A stretch of DNA of 64,000 bases, taken from NCBI RefSeq assembly GCF_038002965.1, contig NZ_JBBOOE010000001.1, forward strand, positions 4,321,001 to 4,385,000. The letters run 5' to 3'. The position numbers were made by a program, and so were the translations under genes. The stretch comes from Robertmurraya sp. FSL R5-0851. Lineage in GTDB: Bacteria; Bacillota; Bacilli; Bacillales; Cytobacillaceae. Below are positions 60,201-64,000 of this stretch, piece by piece; within the stretch, counting starts at the first letter, position 1, and each line of letters begins with the position of its first letter. The notes under the pieces were generated by a model. That model saw only the letters and a program-made list of their open reading frames with translations, was not told the DNA's origin and did no database searches.

Positions 60201-60649
60201 TCCTTGGAGGTATCGAGATTTTCCTTTTGAAAATACAAACCTACTTTCAGTTCATTTAACTCCCGCACCAATTCCATAAGTTCTTTCACATTTCTTGAAA
60301 ACCTAGAAATGCTTTTTGCAACAATATAATCAATTTTCCCTTCTCTACAATGCCTCAATAATCTAGTAAGCCCTAACCTATTTTTCATTTTGGTGCCAGA
60401 GACACCTTCATCGTAATAAATGGAGACTAATTTATAATGAGGGCTTGTTTGGACAAATCGGGTAAAATAATCAATTTGATTTTCCAAAGACTGCATTTGT
60501 GAACTAATCTTTTTGCTTGTTCTAACATAAGCTGCTACCTGGACCATATTACGTTCCGATTCAATTAAGCCATTCTTTTCCCGCTTTAATGGCTTCCACA
60601 GAACCTCGTTCCATTCATAATCTTTTAGAATGTCCTTCGACAAACACAA
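57269..60649 (-). CDS. Double-headed serine recombinase, second copy
   Basis: 1126 residues. Module 1 (about 35-510): Ser45 in YVRTSKK, YYDEGVSGTK, AKSISRFSRN, recombinase domain and a zinc ribbon (CGICG at 334-338, CWRC at 351-354, Cys362). Linker about 515-595. Module 2 (595-1126): Ser605 in YCRVST, TKSISRFARN, recombinase domain, zinc ribbon (CGECGG ... WRCR) and a coiled coil. It matches 50602-54222 in module order, linker position and even the position of the second Ser, but the sequences have diverged. The TTG at 60649 or the one at 60643 is the start, after AAGGGAAGGGG. Both active sites look intact. Confidence 0.93.
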   Translation of the reverse strand: MCLSKDILKDYEWNEVLWKPLKREKNGLIESERNMVQVAAYVRTSKKISSQMQSLENQIDYFTRFVQTSPHYKLVSIYYDEGVSGTKMKNRLGLTRLLRHCREGKIDYIVAKSISRFSRNVKELMELVRELNELKVGLYFQKENLDTSKEFNEFLLATYAALAQNEVETLSHNVSWGYEKKALRGSPKFERILGYRVTYHQKKTYISVDEEEAKIVKKIYELFLGGAALNEIARYLMQEGIQTSKGGTIWDGSVVKKILTNVAYTGNRYAYFQTNSLLENGKPTDVPSYYIENSHPAIIDSAMFEEVQKRFKPAERKKKNKKADFRSLSGRVMCGICGCNYQFLTDYATPCWRCRGSKSGICDSIKMYESEILGMMKTAFRERFNSDSLALRDIFDPMKRLHEHDYFEHRRLLYFSDIRLVKEEEKIASKEEMDVITAKKHQLEEEFFHFERYVKKIEEDRPYREKSLSWMESLQSLEEFFEKATIDYFRAWVVNMTIYSNDTFIVHWFDQEETKVGEGPMPEPPKTLRNQKRKEKSIPQDIEYEGKGEGDVLVAPIKRDANSTSPVSLTKQIKKEEKNMWKVEQSLQTQTKQQTLRTASYCRVSTEQDAQQISLESQVAYYTYLILKNPKMSFAGIFADKGLSGIQSKNRTEFNRLMQKCKQGKVDQILTKSISRFARNTVDALYYVRMLKSLNPPVYVHFERENIHTADKDSDLMLTVLSSMAQEEAVNVGTSSQWGKQKLAEIGIVRPSRFPYGYTPDEHKNWCIEPKQAAVVKRIYESYTAGKSIGRIARELSEDGIETANGNKYWHPNTVGKMLASPVYKGCILYQQTYIKDPFTRKQVVNQGELPQYYIEDHHPPIITPEDWEKVQTIRKSNQPKVTRSSVNAQHPFRQNFRCGECGGVISQYESYDRQKDANKKKARSYWRCRVANGKNFSATCTSQSFREEYVEHNFMSALLAMKADDRLEQKVREVIERTNLTTEELAEVKEIEAVMEQLNQELYEAVDEELNQAGQDTKRVEALTNEIVKLKNQLDAYEERRELVAKYREEFKWLVNELKEIDDFNPLKQRTPFRTDLFERIVESGVIHSDGRIVYQLKLGVEWEEYLEEKCSYKLKVKRKRKKRK

Positions 60650-60757
60650 AAACCCCTTCCCTTTTATCAGAATAATGATCTTCCTTCATCTGTTGAAGGT
60701 ATGTTATCTATCACTCATCCTCAATAAAAGTTCAAGGGGTTTGTTTCTATTAAAATT

Positions 60758-62395
60758 TTATTTTTGTCGTAGAGCTATGAACATTCTTTTAATCCCGCAT
60801 TTAAATTCCAGCGTGACTTTCTGATTGTGGTTGATGGTGCCTCGCTGAATAACCTGTCTAAAAATGTCCTCATTAAATTCTGACTCATTAAGTTCGTATA
60901 GGAAGGTAAGTAAGGTCTCCAAATGCCGCTCCATATGTTTACTTTCTTGTTGCTTATTACTCAGTTCATCGTGTTCGGACTGAAGCAACTCTTGTTCATA
61001 GTATAAATGGTTGATAGAGGCTTCATAAACACTTGCGACAGTAGAGTTACTTTGTTCGGCTAGCTCTGAAATTCGTTCGTTGATTTGTTCAATTTGGGCT
61101 TCGAGATTCATTTTGCGAGCTTTTTCAGCTGAACTTAAGTCATATTCTTTAATGACTTTATGAGCTTCTTGAATCAATTCTTCCTTTCTTTCCTTTAAGT
61201 CTTGGAGTAATGCCATGAATTCACGTTCAAGTGCAGATTCCCAAACAAATTTCGCTTTACAATTTACGTTATATTTCTTGGGGTGGATCCTGGTTCTGCA
61301 TTGCCATGCGGTATAAAGAAACTTCTCTCCATTCCTTTCCGAAGTAAGCCTTCGGCGAACAATGGGATGGCCGCACTCCTCGCAAAATAAAATATTGGAG
61401 AAACAAGATTTATTTGAATAAGCCTGTTTGTATTTCCCATCCGGGTTTCTAAACATATTACTTCTTCTTTTCATCTCCTGTTGGACCGCATTCCAATCTT
61501 CCTCTGGAATAATGGCGGGGTGATGGTTTCGAATAAAATATTGTTGCTCTCTTCCGTCATTTCGGATGCGTTTGTGGGTTAAGTAATCTACAGTTACCGT
61601 TTTTTGTAAAAGTGCATTGCCACAAAATTTTTCGTTTGTTAATATTTTATAAACGGAATCGGAGGTCCATGTTTTATTTCCTCTTGCGGTTAATATCCCA
61701 TCCCGCATTAATTCTTTGGCAATAGTTACTGTCCCTTTTCCATTCAAAAAGTCGTAATAGATCCGCTTGATTATCGCTGCTTCTTTTTCATTAATGACTA
61801 GGTTTCCATTCTCATCTGTATCGTAGCCTAAGAAATAAGTTGTTGGAATATGCGCTATGCCTCTTTGAAATCGTTTCTTAATTCCCCAGCGGGTGTTCTC
61901 ACTAATTGACCGTGATTCTTCTTGGGCCATTGAAGATAAAATGGTTAGAAATAATTCACTCTTAGTATCCAGGGTGTCAATATTTTCCTTCTCGAAATAG
62001 AGGCCAATTCCTAATGCCTTCAGCTCACGAATATATCTGAGGCAGTCTAGAGTATTTCTGGCAAATCTACTGATGCTCTTAGTCAAGATATAATCAATTT
62101 TTCCTTCAACACAATCATTTATCAAATTTTGAAATCCTAGCCGCTTTTTTGTTGAAGTACCAGATATACCTTCATCACAGTATACCTTCACTAACTCCCA
62201 GTTTGGATTGCTTTGAATAAATTCCGTGTAATGAGCAACCTGGAGTTCATAACTTCCCGCTTGGGATGGGTCATTTGTAGAAATCCTTGCATATGCGGCT
62301 ACCCGCTTTTTTACACCGCCTGCATTGGGTTCATTTCGTCCTGTCCTAACTTTTGCAGGTATAACCCTAACTTTAGGTGAACGTATTTCACTCAA
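60758..62395 (-). CDS. Large serine recombinase
   Basis: 545 residues from a TTG after AAAGGAG. Resolvase domain with Ser39 in YARIST, DEGISGTSTKKR, TKSISRFARN and SMAQEESRSISENTRWG; recombinase domain from about 185 (TYFLGYDTDENGN) and zinc ribbon (CEECGHP ... WQCR), coiled coil (about 415-490) and a beta-rich C-terminus. It is the intact relative of the cut gene at 54346-55498. It lies 15 nt after the stop of the next upstream recombinase, so the two are co-transcribed. It is placed directly ahead of the double-headed recombinase. Confidence 0.93.
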   Translation of the reverse strand: MSEIRSPKVRVIPAKVRTGRNEPNAGGVKKRVAAYARISTNDPSQAGSYELQVAHYTEFIQSNPNWELVKVYCDEGISGTSTKKRLGFQNLINDCVEGKIDYILTKSISRFARNTLDCLRYIRELKALGIGLYFEKENIDTLDTKSELFLTILSSMAQEESRSISENTRWGIKKRFQRGIAHIPTTYFLGYDTDENGNLVINEKEAAIIKRIYYDFLNGKGTVTIAKELMRDGILTARGNKTWTSDSVYKILTNEKFCGNALLQKTVTVDYLTHKRIRNDGREQQYFIRNHHPAIIPEEDWNAVQQEMKRRSNMFRNPDGKYKQAYSNKSCFSNILFCEECGHPIVRRRLTSERNGEKFLYTAWQCRTRIHPKKYNVNCKAKFVWESALEREFMALLQDLKERKEELIQEAHKVIKEYDLSSAEKARKMNLEAQIEQINERISELAEQSNSTVASVYEASINHLYYEQELLQSEHDELSNKQQESKHMERHLETLLTFLYELNESEFNEDIFRQVIQRGTINHNQKVTLEFKCGIKRMFIALRQK

Positions 62396-62410
62396 TTTTG
62401 TTCCACTCCT

Positions 62411-63991
62411 TTAAAATTCCACTTCTATGTTCTCCCCGGTCACAAATGTGAAAGAAAATAGAAAAGGTGATAGTGCCTTTACACGTATCACCCATGCTCT
62501 CATACATTCGATTTCATTTAATTCTTCCACTAAGCTATCAAAGGATATACTTGTAAAAGACATGTTTCTTAGTTTTTCAAATACGTTTTTTCTTAAGTCC
62601 GTATCAGCTTCAATAAGATTCCACCACTCCTCTTTTTCCTTTATTTCTAGCTCTGTTGCAATCCTCATAGATCTTAAGTACTCAATTTTCTCATCTTGCC
62701 CTTCAAGGAGTGCATTACTCTCTTCATAAAGGGTTTTTTCCAGTTTAATGCGAAGTTGGTTATATTCGGCATCACCTTTTATTTCGATGTTATTTATATC
62801 CTTCATCATTTTAAGGATAGTTTTTCTTGGTTCCTCATCTTGCTCCGTTGGCTCATACTTTGCTTTTAATGCCGCTAACATTGCTGAATGAACATATTCC
62901 TCTTTAATGCCTTCCATCGTGCAAAGCTCATGGCTCTTAGTTCTTTTTCCACATCTCCACGTAACTACCCCTCTACATACGAACCTTTGCAAGTTTCCAC
63001 CACATTTTCCACATACAATTCTGCTAGATAAGGGGTATCTATTCCTTTTCCCTTCCTTATTTGGCTTAGCTCTTTGCTTCAGTTTTTCTTGAGCTCTTTT
63101 AAAAGTTTCCCTATCCACAATTGGTTCGTGATGATCACTGATTAGGTATAAATTTTTCTCGCCCTTGTTTTTTATAGATGCATGGCTTATGTGATCCTTA
63201 CTATAAGTTTTCTGCCCCAGAACATCGCCAACATAATTAATATTTTTCAGCATTTCCCTTATCGCTGTTCCAGACCACTCATTCTTGCCTTTAATAGTTT
63301 TATAGCCTTTTCTTATAAAGATTCTAGCAATCTCTGGTGGTGTGTACCCTTCAACACATAGTTCAAATGCCTCTTTCACAATACCTGCTTCTTCTTGATT
63401 AACTATCCAATTTTTATATTTATCTTGACCATACCCAAGTACACGATGAAACTTTGGCTGCCCTCTTTCCAGCCGTTTGACATTAGCCCATTTGATATTT
63501 TCGGAAATACTGCGACTTTCTTCTTGAGCCACTGCCGCCATCATCGTTAATATAAACTCGCTTTGCATGTTCTCGGTATCAAGATCTTCTTTTTCGAAGA
63601 TTAATCTGACCCCATTCTCCTTCAACATTCGAACTGTCTCCAACGTATCCAGAACATTTCTCGCAAAGCGGGAAACACTTTTGCAAAGAATCAAGTCTAT
63701 TTTTCCTTCCAGTGCATGTCGAATTAATCGGTTAAATCCAGAGCGGCTTGAAGTTAATGTCCCACTTTTTCCGTGATCCGTATAAATTCCTACCATTCTA
63801 TAATTTGGGTTTGAACGAATATGTCTAGCATAGTAGCTAGTTTGATTCTCCAATGAATCTTCCTGTTCATCCGAGAGGGTACTAACTCTCACATAAGCTG
63901 CTACCTTCAAAGGTTTTAACTTTACTTCAGTTCCTTGCTTTGTTAGTAGGTAATTTGATGTAAACTCACTTAATTCTCCATTGTCTGTCAA
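62411..63991 (-). CDS. Large serine recombinase
   Basis: 526 visible residues. Ser37 in YVRVST, TDHGKSGTLTSSR, CKSVSRFARN, AAVAQEESRSISENIKWA; then the recombinase domain, a zinc ribbon (CGKCGGNLQRF ... WRCGKR, Cys near 354), coiled coil and a beta-rich C-terminus. The first visible start is a TTG at 63991 without a clear ribosome site, and the frame is still open to the window edge, so the true start may lie beyond 64000. It is the first gene of the visible recombinase set and is followed by 60758-62395 after 15 nt. Confidence 0.92.
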   Translation of the reverse strand: MTDNGELSEFTSNYLLTKQGTEVKLKPLKVAAYVRVSTLSDEQEDSLENQTSYYARHIRSNPNYRMVGIYTDHGKSGTLTSSRSGFNRLIRHALEGKIDLILCKSVSRFARNVLDTLETVRMLKENGVRLIFEKEDLDTENMQSEFILTMMAAVAQEESRSISENIKWANVKRLERGQPKFHRVLGYGQDKYKNWIVNQEEAGIVKEAFELCVEGYTPPEIARIFIRKGYKTIKGKNEWSGTAIREMLKNINYVGDVLGQKTYSKDHISHASIKNKGEKNLYLISDHHEPIVDRETFKRAQEKLKQRAKPNKEGKRNRYPLSSRIVCGKCGGNLQRFVCRGVVTWRCGKRTKSHELCTMEGIKEEYVHSAMLAALKAKYEPTEQDEEPRKTILKMMKDINNIEIKGDAEYNQLRIKLEKTLYEESNALLEGQDEKIEYLRSMRIATELEIKEKEEWWNLIEADTDLRKNVFEKLRNMSFTSISFDSLVEELNEIECMRAWVIRVKALSPFLFSFTFVTGENIEVEF

Positions 63992-64000
63992 TGTTTGGCC

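Noticed and set aside
48641..64000. Prophage
   Set aside because: Serine recombinases occur in phages, but no capsid, tail, terminase or lysis genes are present, and several recombinases in a row are not typical.

Overview
The window is AT-rich DNA from a low-GC Gram-positive bacterium, most likely a Bacillaceae member. The support is the AGGAGG-type ribosome sites with frequent GTG and TTG starts, a ComK-family competence regulator, an LTA-synthase-like enzyme, and Bacillus-type c-di-GMP-I riboswitches. No rRNA, tRNA or CRISPR array was found.

1-16.9 kb is a cell-surface polysaccharide region: two paralogous flippases, a priming sugar transferase, two GalU-type UTP-glucose pyrophosphorylases, phosphoglucomutase, mannose-6-phosphate isomerase, two family-2 glycosyltransferases, an LTA-synthase-like protein and a VanZ-like protein. 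Two paralogous ~60-residue membrane proteins sit between these genes. An IS3-family element cuts the 5' end of a small membrane protein gene at 13.1 kb.

15.1-27.5 kb is a REP island. About twenty short hairpin repeats of the form GGGACA-N7/8-TGTCCC are scattered around one intact and one decayed REP-associated tyrosine transposase (RAYT); several copies form the 3' ends of genes. The same stretch has two c-di-GMP-I riboswitches (a third lies at 12.4 kb), a diguanylate cyclase, a sigma-70-family factor, a ComK-family regulator and a Fic protein. It may therefore tie c-di-GMP signalling to surface behaviour.

27.5-35.8 kb holds an IS21-family element whose istB gene is split at the Walker A motif by a three-tyrosine-recombinase (recombinase-in-trio, RIT) element, followed by 2.6 kb of decayed DNA. 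35.8-48.5 kb is a catabolic cluster: RraA-type aldolase, Ldh2-type dehydrogenase, iron alcohol dehydrogenase, aldehyde dehydrogenase, a three-part TRAP transporter, glycerate kinase and a 2-hydroxyacid dehydrogenase, with a LacI-type regulator. An IS110-family element with a long structured 3' non-coding end separates the regulator from the operon.

48.6-64 kb is the most unusual part. It is a tandem array of large serine recombinases in which two of the proteins (1208 and 1126 residues) are double-headed, each with two complete recombinase modules in one chain. The array looks like two diverged copies of one unit: recombinase(s), then a double-headed recombinase, then cargo. The cargo is a HEPN-like protein in one unit, and an EVE/PUA-like protein plus an unknown protein in the other. 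One recombinase at the junction is cut through its catalytic domain next to a cluster of TTAGATAA repeats. This suggests that one unit integrated into the other. I consider this modular island, with possible defence cargo, the best candidate for an undescribed system.
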